A stretch of DNA of 64,000 nucleotides from Bacteroidaceae bacterium (lineage in GTDB: Bacteria > Bacteroidota > Bacteroidia > Bacteroidales > Bacteroidaceae), in NCBI GenBank assembly GCA_024698925.1, contig JAILQO010000031.1, forward strand, positions 62,001-126,000, given 5' to 3'. The notes under the pieces are model-generated. The model did not search any database and was not told the origin of the DNA. It saw nothing but the letters and a program-made list of their open reading frames with translations. Both the position numbers and the translations under genes were made by a program. Shown one piece after another: positions 47,571 through 56,524 of this stretch (position 1 is its first letter; each line of letters starts with the position of its first letter).

Positions 47571-48826
47571 AAGATACAACAGATACATACTTGCTAGCGA
47601 ATGGATTGCGAGTACTTATTATGCCCGCTGAGACGGACGTTGTATATGCTGGTATCGCCGTGGCTGCGGGGACTCGCCATGAGACGGACTGCGAGAGTGG
47701 GATGGCCCATCTTGTGGAACACATGAGTTTCAAAGGAACGACCAAGCACAGTGCCACGCAGATTATTAACCGTATGGAAAGTGTAGGAGGAGAACTGAAC
47801 GCCTATACAGGCAAGGAGGAAACTATCTATTATTCCACTTTCATGCGTGCGCACCTGCGACGCGCTTTACCATTGCTTGTGGAGATGGTGTTCAACAGCA
47901 CATATCCTCAGGAAGAATTAGAGCGTGAGGTAGAAGTGGTGGCTGATGAGATTGAGAGCTATAATGATGCGCCAGCAGAACTCATCTATGATGATTTTGA
48001 GGAGCTCCTTTTACCTAACCATCCGCTTGGGCGCCGTATTCTGGGCGAGGCCGAACGTTTGCGCCAATATACTAGCGATGATCTTCATCGCTTTGTCAAC
48101 AGACAATATTGTCCGGATAAAGCAGTCTTGTTCGTGAAAGGAAATGTAAGTAGAGAAAGTGTTTTCAACGCTGTGAGTAGTGCTTGTGGTATGGCGAAGG
48201 CTACTCCGCTGCGGATAAACCAGACGTCATCTTTAATCGTTCCAGACTCACTCTTGCCTTTTGCTACTCCGCAGACGTCAATCATCCATAAGGAGGTACA
48301 TCAGGCTCATGTGATGATAGGGGCACAAGCTTTTAGTCTTCAAGACTCCCGATACTATGGTCTATTCCTATTGAATAACCTGTTGGGCGGACCTGCGATG
48401 AGTTCTCGTTTGAACTTGGCGTTACGCGAGCGTGCAGGACTGGTCTATACTGTGGGAAGTGACTTGACAGCCTATACGGATTCAGGTGTTTGGAGTGTCT
48501 ATTTCGGTTGTGATGCCGGCGATGTAAAACGCTGTCTGAGATTGGTGCACCAAGAACTAAAAAAATTGATTGACAAGCCTCTGAGCTCCCGTTCGCTGAA
48601 GGTGGCCAAGGAGCAGTTGAAAGGGCAGATGGGCGTTGGACGCAACAATTTCGAGAATGTGGCTCTGAGTGCAGCCAAGCAGTTCCTGCACTATGGATAT
48701 GTCCGAAAGCCAGAGGAAATCAATGCGTCTATAGATGCGCTTACGGCAGAAGATCTGCAGGCCGTTGCTCAAGACATTTTTAGGCCAGAGCGTCTGACTA
48801 CGTTGGTATATTTACCAAAGGAATAG
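47567..48826 (+). CDS. M16 family zinc metallopeptidase
   Basis: Processing-peptidase-like protein of 419 residues with the inverted zinc motif HLVEH (H48, E51, H52) and the third ligand E128 in EVVADEIESYND. The C-terminal half has the inactive-domain R/Y pair region (LNLALRERAGLVYTVGSDLTAYTDSG). The first residues lack a signal peptide, so it may be cytosolic. Translationally coupled to dprA. Confidence 0.92.
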   Translation: MKDTTDTYLLANGLRVLIMPAETDVVYAGIAVAAGTRHETDCESGMAHLVEHMSFKGTTKHSATQIINRMESVGGELNAYTGKEETIYYSTFMRAHLRRALPLLVEMVFNSTYPQEELEREVEVVADEIESYNDAPAELIYDDFEELLLPNHPLGRRILGEAERLRQYTSDDLHRFVNRQYCPDKAVLFVKGNVSRESVFNAVSSACGMAKATPLRINQTSSLIVPDSLLPFATPQTSIIHKEVHQAHVMIGAQAFSLQDSRYYGLFLLNNLLGGPAMSSRLNLALRERAGLVYTVGSDLTAYTDSGVWSVYFGCDAGDVKRCLRLVHQELKKLIDKPLSSRSLKVAKEQLKGQMGVGRNNFENVALSAAKQFLHYGYVRKPEEINASIDALTAEDLQAVAQDIFRPERLTTLVYLPKE

Positions 48827-48862
48827 CATGATTATTGAACCAATAACATAAACCTTACAACG

Positions 48863-50254
48863 ATGAAAAGACGTGACTTTATCAAACGGACAGCCCTCTT
48901 GACGGCTGCCATTGGCGCTGGGCCGCTCGCAAGTGCCCTACCCGTGAATAACCAGTTGAAAGACTCCCCCACCCCACCTTCTGATGCAGAGAAAGCCGAG
49001 GAGCCATTGATTTCATCGGCACCAATGCTCCAGAACTATGCGGAAACAAGTATCGGTATCGCCTTTGCGGTGAGCGCGATGGCCAACGGCTATGTGGTGA
49101 TAGGCGAGCGAGAGGATCTGAGCGATGGGCGACGCGTGATGTGTGGAGGCTACCGTGTAAGAGATATTGATAATCATGTAATTCATGTACGCATCACAGG
49201 GCTGAAACCTTCGACTACCTACTACTACCGCATTGGGGCCGATCGCATAAACTATAAGGGCGGATATAATATGAAGGTTGTTGGCAATGAAGAGGACGCG
49301 CATATCTATCATTTTACAACAGCTGGCGCAGATACCAAGGCACATTTCTGCGTCATCAATGACACACATGTCAAGTGGGAGCCCTTTGGCTTAGCCATTG
49401 AGAAGATTGCTGCGCTGGCTCCATCCTGTGTGATTTGGAACGGCGATGCCAGTAATGTGGAAGAGACCATTGAGGCGCAGCAGCGCATTTTCCTGAAGCC
49501 TGAGATTGCGCGATGCGATTATGCGGCTACACTACCTTATCTGTTCTGTCCGGGTAACCACGATTCACGTGGAATGGCCAATCGTCACCTGGAGCGTATT
49601 TGGATGTATCGTCAACCCGAGGAGCGCTTGTCGCGCGATTGGGATTTAGGGCGTAACTTTGCAGTCCGCATGGGTGATATTGCGCTGATAGGACTGGATA
49701 CGGCAGAAGATAAAATGGATACAAATCCGATATTCGCTGGCTTGTTCAATAGTGAGGCTTACCGTAAGGCGCAGACTGATTGGTTGCGCGATGCCCTGCA
49801 GCAGCCAGAAATCGCTAAAGCACCGTATCTGGTGGCCTGTTGCCATATCCCTCTCTTTGATTCCAATCCCAAACACAACCCCGGCGACATTGTTCCTGAT
49901 GACAAGGATCCTCAGTATAGCACGGACTTTGCCATGTGGCAGCGTACCTGCGCCCGCCAATGGTTGCCGTTGTTGGAAAAGGCTAACTGTCAACTGATTA
50001 TTACGGCGCATCAACATCGCTACCGCTGCGATGCCCCTTCTGCTGAACATGCTTGGGCACAAATCGTTGGCGGCGGACCAGAGATGGGGGAGAAAGGTAA
50101 GGATAAGCAACAGTCGCGGGATTTCCCCACGGTAATTGAAGGCGAAGTGCGCGACGGAAAACTACATGTGACTATTCATAACCTGCTCACAGGTCAGGTT
50201 CAGGCTACTTTCGCTTACGCTCCGCGGCCTATCAATCGCCGTCGCAAAGCGTAA
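48863..50254 (+). CDS. Tat-exported metallophosphoesterase
   Basis: A twin-arginine signal (MKRRDFIKRTALLTAAIGAGPLASA) is followed by an N-terminal fibronectin-like domain (about 55-150, ITGLKPSTTYYYRIGADRI), as in purple acid phosphatases, and a calcineurin-like domain. Metal-binding motifs are visible: VINDTH, IWNGDAS, FCPGNHDSRG, CCHIP and AHQHRY. Substrate unknown. It is in the same direction as the M16 gene with a 36-nt gap. Confidence 0.9.
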   Translation: MKRRDFIKRTALLTAAIGAGPLASALPVNNQLKDSPTPPSDAEKAEEPLISSAPMLQNYAETSIGIAFAVSAMANGYVVIGEREDLSDGRRVMCGGYRVRDIDNHVIHVRITGLKPSTTYYYRIGADRINYKGGYNMKVVGNEEDAHIYHFTTAGADTKAHFCVINDTHVKWEPFGLAIEKIAALAPSCVIWNGDASNVEETIEAQQRIFLKPEIARCDYAATLPYLFCPGNHDSRGMANRHLERIWMYRQPEERLSRDWDLGRNFAVRMGDIALIGLDTAEDKMDTNPIFAGLFNSEAYRKAQTDWLRDALQQPEIAKAPYLVACCHIPLFDSNPKHNPGDIVPDDKDPQYSTDFAMWQRTCARQWLPLLEKANCQLIITAHQHRYRCDAPSAEHAWAQIVGGGPEMGEKGKDKQQSRDFPTVIEGEVRDGKLHVTIHNLLTGQVQATFAYAPRPINRRRKA

Positions 50255-50262
50255 TGACTGCG

Positions 50263-51273
50263 TTATCCTTCTAATTGACGAAGGAGTGCGCGCGTCTGCT
50301 CGATAATCCCAAATAGTTCTTCGATAGTGTCGGCGCGCAACATGCGGATTCGCGTCTGACGGAAGTCAGGAATGCCCTTGAAGAGGGGTGAAGCGGCAAG
50401 GTGACGACGTACATGGCGGATTCCGCTCAATTCGCCTAGACGGGCTACGGAAGTCAGCGTCTGCTCCTTTAAAATATCGACTTTCCAGTCCAAAGAAAGT
50501 CCCCCTTCCTGAGTGGGATAAGCTTGGGGATGGATCTTCTCTACAATCTCCCTGAAAATCCAGGGGCGCCCGAAGGTGGCACGACCTACCATGATGGCAT
50601 CTACGCCATAGCGTTCAAAAGCCTCCAGTGCCCGTTCGGCACTGGTGATATCGCCGTTGCCGATAATCGGTATTCTCATCCGTGGATTGCGCTTCACCTC
50701 ACCAATCAGCGTCCAATCAGCTTGGTCAGTGTACATCTGCGAGCGCGTCCGACCATGAATGGTGAGGGCTGAGATGCCGCAGTCCTGTAGCTGCTCTGCC
50801 AGTTCTACGATAATCATATGCTCATGGTCCCAGCCAAGGCGTGTTTTCACCGTAACAGGTACCTCGGCACCTACGGCTTCAACCACCGCCCGCGTGATTT
50901 CTAACAGTTTATCGGGGTTCTGTAGCAAGCCTGCGCCAGCCCCCTTTCCAGCAATTTTCTTCACAGGGCAGCCAAAGTTGAGGTCAAGCACGTCGGGGTG
51001 GGCCTGTTCTGCAACGATGCGGGCTGCGTCAGCCATAGCGCCTGGCTCTTTGCCGTAAATCTGAATGGCTACAGGGCGCTCTTCGTCACATACCTCCAGC
51101 TTTTTAAGGCTTTTGTTGACCATTCGTACCAGGGCATCAGCTGCCACAAATTCGCTATATACCATCGCAGCACCCAGCCGTCGGCACAGCAAGCGGAAGC
51201 CGATATCGGTAACATCCTCCATCGGCGCTAAAAAAACGGGCCTCTCGCCCAAATCGAGCTTTCCAATCTTCAT
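50263..51273 (-). CDS. dusB: tRNA-dihydrouridine synthase
   Basis: Flavoenzyme that reduces uridine in the tRNA D-loop. The TIM-barrel features are FLAPMEDVTDIGFRLLCR, VAIQIYGKEP, the catalytic Cys motif LDLNFGCPVKKIAGKGAGAGLLQ, VKTRLGWD, TIHGRTRSQMYTDQADW, and NGDITS. Length 336. DusB subtype is likely but not proven. Its start lies within the symmetrical divergent promoter shared with the U32 gene. Confidence 0.94.
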   Translation of the reverse strand: MKIGKLDLGERPVFLAPMEDVTDIGFRLLCRRLGAAMVYSEFVAADALVRMVNKSLKKLEVCDEERPVAIQIYGKEPGAMADAARIVAEQAHPDVLDLNFGCPVKKIAGKGAGAGLLQNPDKLLEITRAVVEAVGAEVPVTVKTRLGWDHEHMIIVELAEQLQDCGISALTIHGRTRSQMYTDQADWTLIGEVKRNPRMRIPIIGNGDITSAERALEAFERYGVDAIMVGRATFGRPWIFREIVEKIHPQAYPTQEGGLSLDWKVDILKEQTLTSVARLGELSGIRHVRRHLAASPLFKGIPDFRQTRIRMLRADTIEELFGIIEQTRALLRQLEG

Positions 51274-51280
51274 TGCGGGG

Positions 51281-51340
51281 GCAAAGGTAGTGATTTTTGG
51301 AGAAACCGCGTGCTATTTCTTCAAAAATCACTACCTTTGC
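51281..51340. promoter_or_regulatory. Symmetrical divergent promoter, 19-bp perfect inverted repeat
   Basis: GCAAAGGTAGTGATTTTTG (51281-51299) and its exact reverse complement CAAAAATCACTACCTTTGC (51322-51340) flank a 22-nt spacer. Each arm contains a -7 element TACCTTTG pointing outward, one toward dusB and one toward the U32 gene. The elements lie 8 and 4 nt from the two ATGs. Confidence 0.85.
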
Positions 51341-51343
51341 AGC

Positions 51344-52594
51344 ATGAAACGCGAAGATTTTGAGATCATGGCCCCTGTGGGGTCGCGTGAGAGTTTGGCG
51401 GCAGCACTTCAAGCAGGTGCTGACAGCATCTATTTCGGCATCGAACACCTGAACATGCGCGCTCATTCCGCCTCGGCCTTCACCATTGATGACCTAAAAG
51501 AGATGGCGGACACCTGTCGCGAGCATGGTGTCAAGAGCTATCTTACGGTGAATACGATTATTTATGGCGAGGATCTGCCGTTGATGCGCGAGATATTAGA
51601 TGCCGCCAAGGAGGCACACATCAGCGCTGTCATCGCCTCTGATATCGCTGTTATGACCTATGCCAACCAGATAGGTGTGGAGGTACACTTGAGTACGCAA
51701 CTGAATATCTCCAATATCGAGGCTTTACGCTTCTATGCGCAGTTTGCTGACGTTGTGGTACTGGCTCGCGAGCTGAATATCACGCAGGTGAGAGCCATCT
51801 ATGATGCCATCGTGCAGGAGCGCATTTGCGGCCCTTCGGGGCAGTTGGTTCGCATAGAGATGTTCTGTCACGGGGCCCTATGCATGGCTGTATCTGGAAA
51901 ATGCTACCTCTCATTACAGAATACAGGACGTTCAGCCAATCGCGGTGAGTGTATGCAGATATGTCGTCGCAGCTATCTTGTGAAGGACAAGGAAACCGAT
52001 ATCGAACTCGAGGTGGATAATAAATATATTATGTCTCCCAAAGATCTTAAAACAGTCCGATTCCTGGACAAACTGGTTGAGGCTGGCGTGCGCGTGTTCA
52101 AGATAGAAGGTCGTGCGCGCGGGCCAGAATATGTGAAGACGGTTGTGGAGTGCTACAGCGAAGCTATTGCTGCCGTCCTGAATGGCACGTTTACGGAGAC
52201 ACTCAAGGACAGTCTGGACGGGCGTCTCTCAACAGTTTTCAATCGTGGCTTCTGGGATGGTTACTATCAGGGCCAGCGACTCGGCGAATGGGCTGAGAAC
52301 TACGGCTCACAGGCTACGGAACGCAAAGTTTATGTAGGACGAGGTACGAAGTACTACTCGCGTCTTGGACTAGGCGAATTTCATATCGAAGCGGCAGAAC
52401 TCCACGTGGGTGACAAGTTCCTTGTAACGGGTCCCACTACAGGCGCCCTCTACGGTACCATCCAGGAGATGCATGATGACACCAACGCCGCAGTCCCCAT
52501 TGCACGTCAAGGATCCAATGTCTCTTTCCACGTTGATGCTAAGATACGCCACAGCGACAAACTCTTCCGCATCGATCCAGTCATAACCTCATAA
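51344..52594 (+). CDS. U32 family protein (peptidase/tRNA hydroxylation type)
   Basis: The U32 signature is visible in EMFCHGALCMAVSGKCYLS, followed by NRGECMQICRRSY, a four-Cys set that in relatives binds an Fe-S cluster. FKIEGRARGPEYVKTVVECY is also typical. Some members (TrhP, RlhA) hydroxylate RNA with prephenate. The ORF track begins at 51065, overlapping dusB antisense. ATG at 51344 (MKREDFEIMAPVGS), 4 nt after the -7 element, is preferred (416 residues). Alternative start: the Met at 51368. Confidence 0.9.
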   Translation: MKREDFEIMAPVGSRESLAAALQAGADSIYFGIEHLNMRAHSASAFTIDDLKEMADTCREHGVKSYLTVNTIIYGEDLPLMREILDAAKEAHISAVIASDIAVMTYANQIGVEVHLSTQLNISNIEALRFYAQFADVVVLARELNITQVRAIYDAIVQERICGPSGQLVRIEMFCHGALCMAVSGKCYLSLQNTGRSANRGECMQICRRSYLVKDKETDIELEVDNKYIMSPKDLKTVRFLDKLVEAGVRVFKIEGRARGPEYVKTVVECYSEAIAAVLNGTFTETLKDSLDGRLSTVFNRGFWDGYYQGQRLGEWAENYGSQATERKVYVGRGTKYYSRLGLGEFHIEAAELHVGDKFLVTGPTTGALYGTIQEMHDDTNAAVPIARQGSNVSFHVDAKIRHSDKLFRIDPVITS

Positions 52595-52636
52595 CCCATC
52601 ACTTTACAACCTTGTAATCTCACACCCTTTCCAATC

Positions 52637-52840
52637 ATGGACCACCTCCCCCAAGACCCAATGATGCTGATATCAGCTGTTAACATGTTGCTACGTGACG
52701 ATGAATTCGACACTTTAGAAGACTTATGTGTTTACTTTGACCGTGATGTCGAAGCAATGAAAGCACAGCTTTTGGCTGAAGGCTATGTCTATAGCGAAAC
52801 GCAGCGTCAGATGCGTCCCGTTGGCTATGACGAGCCTTGA
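52637..52840 (+). CDS. DUF4250 protein
   Basis: A 67-residue protein matching the DUF4250 family: LPQDPMMLISAVNMLLRDDEFDTLEDLCVYFDRDVEAMKAQLLAEGYVY. It is helical and small, without membrane segments, and has no known function. It is 42 nt downstream of the U32 gene and may share its transcript. Confidence 0.88.
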   Translation: MDHLPQDPMMLISAVNMLLRDDEFDTLEDLCVYFDRDVEAMKAQLLAEGYVYSETQRQMRPVGYDEP

Positions 52841-52907
52841 AGATACTTTTTTGTGCAGAAATGGTACACTTTTGTGCAAAGTCTGAGGCGCTTTAGAGAA
52901 AAAACGC

Positions 52908-52915
52908 TATTTTTG
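52908..52915 (+). promoter_or_regulatory. Promoter of the alkaline phosphatase gene (-7 element)
   Basis: TATTTTTG lies 35 nt before the ATG at 52951. A direct repeat, TTTTGTGCA, occurs twice just upstream (52848-52880), the second copy as the palindrome TTTGTGCAAA. No TTTG is seen at the expected -33 distance. Confidence 0.55.
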
Positions 52916-52950
52916 CAGCGGAAAAAGAACCAATACTATAATTATATCTT

Positions 52951-54363
52951 ATGAAAACACGTTTTCTTTCCTGCATCATTGCAGTGGTGATGGCGATGTC
53001 AGCGTTCGCTGAAAGCCAAGTCAAGTATGTTTTTTATTTCATTGGTGACGGTATGGGTGTGAACCAGATTAACGTGACCGAAACTTATCAGGCAGCCTTA
53101 AAAGGGAAGATTGGCTTCGAGCCGATTCTGATGTCGAGCCTTCCCGTAGTGGGTATGGTCAACACCTACTCCGCTACCAACGGTGTGACCGATTCTGCTG
53201 CAGGTGGCACAGCCCTCGCTACCGGTCACAAGACCAAGAACGGCGCTATCGGTGTGCTCAAAGACCTTGAGACGCCAGTTACCAGCATCGCTGATTGGGC
53301 ACAGAAAGCAGGCAAGGCCGTCGGCGTTGCTACTACGGTGGCCATCACGCATGCTACACCCGCCTCATTCTACGGCCATCAGCCTAATCGTAACATGTAT
53401 TATGAGTTGGGTCAGGACTTGTGTAAGAGTGGCTTTGATTTCTTCGCAGGCTCAGACTTCCACAAACCTTACAAGAAGGATGGCGAACCTTCCTTGCATG
53501 AGCAGGCTCAGAGCGCAGGCTACACCATCGTGAAAGGTTATAAAGAATATGAGAAGAAAGGTCGCAAGGCCGACAAGCTCATCCTACTGCAAAGCGATAA
53601 GATGAACGAGAAGTGGGATAGTGAGCAACTGCCGTATGCCCTTGACCAGACGAAGGATGACCTCACGCTGGAGCAGATTGTCCGTGCAGGTATCAACTAC
53701 CTTACAAACAAGAATAAGGACGGCTTCTTCTTCGCTATTGAAGGCGGTATGATAGACTGGGCTTGCCACCGCAACGATATCGGCAATGCAATCAACGAAG
53801 TCCTTGATATGGATAAGGCTATCAAGGTTGCTTACGAGTTCTATCAGCAGCATCCTGACGAGACAATCATCGTCATCAGCGCCGACCACGAGACTGGTGG
53901 TTTGGTGATGGGTGTCGGCCCCTATGAGCTGCGTACAGACTATCTGAAATATCAGCGCAAGAGCATCGATGAGCTGAAAAAGATTCTTAAAGGACAATAT
54001 CAGAAGGCACCCAAAAAGTTTAACTGGGTTGCTGTGGAGAAGCAGTTGAAGGAGCTCATGGGCTTTGGTGCTGGCATTGAGCTGAATGACAAACAAAAGG
54101 AGAGTCTACAAGGTCGTTGGAAGAGCATCGAAAAGGCTATTCAAGAGAATAATAAGATCAACGAACGCATTGACGACCTCTGTGAGACCACCAAGCATAT
54201 TCTGTCAGAAGTGGCATTGATTAGCTGGGCAAGCGGCGGTCACTCAAACGGTTATGTTCCCGTTTATGCCGTAGGTCCTGGTACAGAAATCTTCCAAGGT
54301 CGCATCGATAACATTGAGATTGCTCCTGGCATCGCTAAGATAGCCGGTTACGAGGCAGAGTAG
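52951..54363 (+). CDS. Alkaline phosphatase
   Basis: Secreted phosphomonoesterase of the PhoA superfamily, 470 residues. A signal peptide (to SAFA) is followed by VFYFIGDGMGVNQ (metal Asp), the nucleophile Ser in VTDSAAGGTALATGHKT (S82), FFFAIEGGMIDWACHRND, ISADHETGG, and the late SGGHSNGYVPVYAVGPG. A lysine-rich insert (about 330-400) separates the last two metal motifs. Likely periplasmic phosphate scavenging. Confidence 0.95.
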   Translation: MKTRFLSCIIAVVMAMSAFAESQVKYVFYFIGDGMGVNQINVTETYQAALKGKIGFEPILMSSLPVVGMVNTYSATNGVTDSAAGGTALATGHKTKNGAIGVLKDLETPVTSIADWAQKAGKAVGVATTVAITHATPASFYGHQPNRNMYYELGQDLCKSGFDFFAGSDFHKPYKKDGEPSLHEQAQSAGYTIVKGYKEYEKKGRKADKLILLQSDKMNEKWDSEQLPYALDQTKDDLTLEQIVRAGINYLTNKNKDGFFFAIEGGMIDWACHRNDIGNAINEVLDMDKAIKVAYEFYQQHPDETIIVISADHETGGLVMGVGPYELRTDYLKYQRKSIDELKKILKGQYQKAPKKFNWVAVEKQLKELMGFGAGIELNDKQKESLQGRWKSIEKAIQENNKINERIDDLCETTKHILSEVALISWASGGHSNGYVPVYAVGPGTEIFQGRIDNIEIAPGIAKIAGYEAE

Positions 54364-54370
54364 GCGAAAT

Positions 54371-54874
54371 ATGAAAGAAATCTATCTGGCAGGTGGCTGC
54401 TTTTGGGGTACAGAGCATTTCTTCAAGCAGATTAAAGGCGTTTTGCAGACCGAGGTCGGATTCGCCAATGGCCACACTGTAAACCCCACGTATAAAGAGG
54501 TTTATACAGATGCGACCGGTTATGCAGAAACAGTTCGTATCACCTATGATCCTCAAGTGGCTACTCTGGAGTTCCTTTTGAATATGTTCTTCAAGGCTAT
54601 CGACCCCACGAGCTTGAATAAGCAAGGACATGATGAGGGAACACGTTACCGCACGGGAGTCTATTTTACGGATGATGCTGATTTGCCCGTTATCCACAAG
54701 GTCTTTGCTGAGCAGCAGGCGCTTCTACCCCACCCCATCGTGGTGGAAGTGGAGCCCTTGAGACAGTTCTATCCTGCAGATGAGTCCCATCAAGACTACC
54801 TCGATAAGCATCCAGATGGTTATTGCCATTTGCCATTAGAACTCTTCGAATATGCAAGGAAGGCACATTCTTAA
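54371..54874 (+). CDS. msrA: Peptide-methionine (S)-S-oxide reductase
   Basis: Repairs methionine S-sulfoxide. The catalytic GCFWGTEHFF (C10) is at the N-terminus, with GYAETVRITYDP and GTRYRTGVYF typical of MsrA. The 167-residue form has no fused MsrB and no signal peptide. It starts 7 nt after the phosphatase stop, so they form one transcript. A strong hairpin lies 9 nt after its stop. Confidence 0.96.
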   Translation: MKEIYLAGGCFWGTEHFFKQIKGVLQTEVGFANGHTVNPTYKEVYTDATGYAETVRITYDPQVATLEFLLNMFFKAIDPTSLNKQGHDEGTRYRTGVYFTDDADLPVIHKVFAEQQALLPHPIVVEVEPLRQFYPADESHQDYLDKHPDGYCHLPLELFEYARKAHS

Positions 54875-54878
54875 ACAG

Positions 54879-55547
54879 ATGAAGATGCCTCTGTGCTTTT
54901 TGTGGCGCAGAGGCATCTTATTTTGCATCTTTCAGGTTTTTATCTTGCATCTGTTTGCGCAATGGCACGTGGAAGCTGAATCCCCGCAAACGCGTGTCCT
55001 TTGGCGTAATGACACGCTTGATATCACCTCGCCAAAGGGGCTTTCGCTGTGGTGGGAGCAGCCCCTCACGGCACCATGTACGATAACATATCGGGCATGC
55101 GTTGTGATGGAGGGTGGACCTTATGACCGTCTCTCGGACTTGAATTGTTTTTGGATGGCGAGCGAACCGTTTAAGTGTATTACTGCTCGCGCTGGTCGCT
55201 TCGTGGAGAGTTACCGCTTACAATGCTATTATCTCGGCTATGGTGGTAACTATAATACAACGACCCGATTCCGACGCTATAACGGTGATACTCTTGCTGT
55301 TACAGATCCAGTCCATCGTCCACCAATTCTCAAGGAATATACAGATTCCGACCACCTCCTAAAACCCAACCACTGGTATGCTATTCGTATTGACGTTCAA
55401 GCAGATGGTCGCACGCGTTATTTCCTTGACGAGGAACTTCTTGTGGATTATCTCGATCCCTCTCCCCTACTCCACGGTTGGTTTGCTTTTCGCACAACTT
55501 GGAGCCATACGCGTCTTACGAAGTATAATGTGACAAGAATAAAGTGA
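54879..55547 (+). CDS. DUF6250-like secreted protein
   Basis: ATG at 54879 gives a signal peptide (MKMPLCFLWRRGILFCIFQVFILHLFA) and a mature beta-rich domain of about 195 residues: WWEQPLTAPCTITYRACVVMEGGPYDRLSDLNCFWMA, then GRFVESYRLQCYYLGYGGNYNTTTRFRRY, and a DGRTRYFLDEELLVDY sugar-binding-like strand. It matches the DUF6250 family, often found with polysaccharide-degrading enzymes. The hairpin 54883-54918 covers its first codons. The ORF-track start at 54852 overlaps msrA and is less likely. Confidence 0.75.
   Translation: MKMPLCFLWRRGILFCIFQVFILHLFAQWHVEAESPQTRVLWRNDTLDITSPKGLSLWWEQPLTAPCTITYRACVVMEGGPYDRLSDLNCFWMASEPFKCITARAGRFVESYRLQCYYLGYGGNYNTTTRFRRYNGDTLAVTDPVHRPPILKEYTDSDHLLKPNHWYAIRIDVQADGRTRYFLDEELLVDYLDPSPLLHGWFAFRTTWSHTRLTKYNVTRIK
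54883..54918 (+). terminator. 14-bp hairpin after msrA, inside the DUF6250 start
   Basis: AGATGCCTCTGTGC pairs with GCGCAGAGGCATCT with one G-U pair and an 8-nt T-rich loop, followed by TATTTTGC. It looks like a rho-independent terminator of msrA but lies within the signal-peptide codons of the next gene, so it could act as an attenuator. Confidence 0.6.
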
Positions 55548-55548
55548 A

Positions 55549-56274
55549 ATGGAAAAGAAAGGTATTATCATTGGAGCCAGCTCGGGCATTGGACAGGAAG
55601 TGGCGCGTCAGTTGCTAGCTGAAGGTTGGACGTTGGGCTTAGCTGCGCGACGTGAAGAGCTACTTTTGGCATTAAAGGCTGAGGCTCCAGAGCGTGTAGA
55701 AGTGATGACGATTGATGTCACACAACCGGATGCAGACCAACGTCTCATACAACTCATAGAGCGTCTTGGCGGTATCAGCCTCTATTTCCACGCCTCGGGT
55801 ATCGGCAAGCAGAACCGTACACTCGTACCTGATATAGAGCTACGCACAGCTGAGACGAATGTGTTAGGTTACATGCGTATGGTAGGTGCTGCTTATCGTT
55901 ATTATGCAGATAAGGGAACGGGTCACATCGCCGTTATTTCCTCAATCGCTGGAACGAAAGGCTTAGGCCCAGCCCCTGCCTATTCTGCCACTAAAGCGTT
56001 GCAGGCTAATTATATAGAAGCACTTGAGCAGCAAGCACGCCAGCGTGGGCTGCCCATCTATTTCACAGATATTCGTCCAGGCTTTGTAGATACCGCCTTG
56101 TTAAATGACGGCTTTCCATATCCTATGCTGATGCATCCAGAAGCTGTGGCCCATGATATTGTCCAATCTATCAAGTGTCATCGTCATGTCCGCATCATAG
56201 ATTGGCGCTATCGTCTTCTCACGTCGTTCTGGCGTCTCATCCCTCGCTGCCTCTGGCGTCATTTCAAACTCTAA
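55549..56274 (+). CDS. Short-chain dehydrogenase/reductase
   Basis: NAD(P)-dependent oxidoreductase of 241 residues. The cofactor loop GASSGIGQEVA is at residues 9-19, the NNAG-equivalent reads FHASGIGKQ, the Ser is in AVISSIAGTKG, and the catalytic YSATKALQ is present. PGFVDTALL follows. Substrate unknown. It begins 1 nt after the DUF6250 stop, so cotranscription is likely. A terminator follows at 56380. Confidence 0.92.
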   Translation: MEKKGIIIGASSGIGQEVARQLLAEGWTLGLAARREELLLALKAEAPERVEVMTIDVTQPDADQRLIQLIERLGGISLYFHASGIGKQNRTLVPDIELRTAETNVLGYMRMVGAAYRYYADKGTGHIAVISSIAGTKGLGPAPAYSATKALQANYIEALEQQARQRGLPIYFTDIRPGFVDTALLNDGFPYPMLMHPEAVAHDIVQSIKCHRHVRIIDWRYRLLTSFWRLIPRCLWRHFKL

Positions 56275-56379
56275 CACTTAGTTCGTGCTTGTAAATCCAC
56301 TTCTTGAGTCTTGAAGCACTTTTTTAGCATAAAATTATATTTCGTTTTTATTTCAACGAGCCCCGCATACATAAAATTT

Positions 56380-56416
56380 GAAGGCCAAAGCGCTATATAT
56401 AAGCGTTTTGGCCTTC
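56380..56416 (+). terminator. Terminator after the SDR gene
   Basis: A 15-bp stem, GAAGGCCAAAGCGCT against AAGCGTTTTGGCCTTC with one G-U pair, has a 7-nt AT loop, followed by TTCTTGGG. The 250-nt spacer between the convergent SDR and deoC genes holds no other feature except a weak CCTCTCAGAGG hairpin near 56479. Confidence 0.75.
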
Positions 56417-56524
56417 TTCTTGGGTCTCTGAGAATCGCTTAAAATCTTTCTTTCAGTCAGGAGTGCATGAATTTTCGCCTCTCAGAGGGCAAAAAAGAAT
56501 CAACTCGTCAATTTATCAACTACT

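Noticed and set aside
51065-51343. N-terminal extension of the U32 ORF
   Set aside because: It runs antisense through dusB and across its promoter; the U32 promoter lies at 51332-51339, so the mRNA cannot include it.
56470-56500. Hairpin CCTCTCAGAGG near the deoC stop
   Set aside because: Short stem and no U-tract on the deoC strand; too weak to call a terminator.
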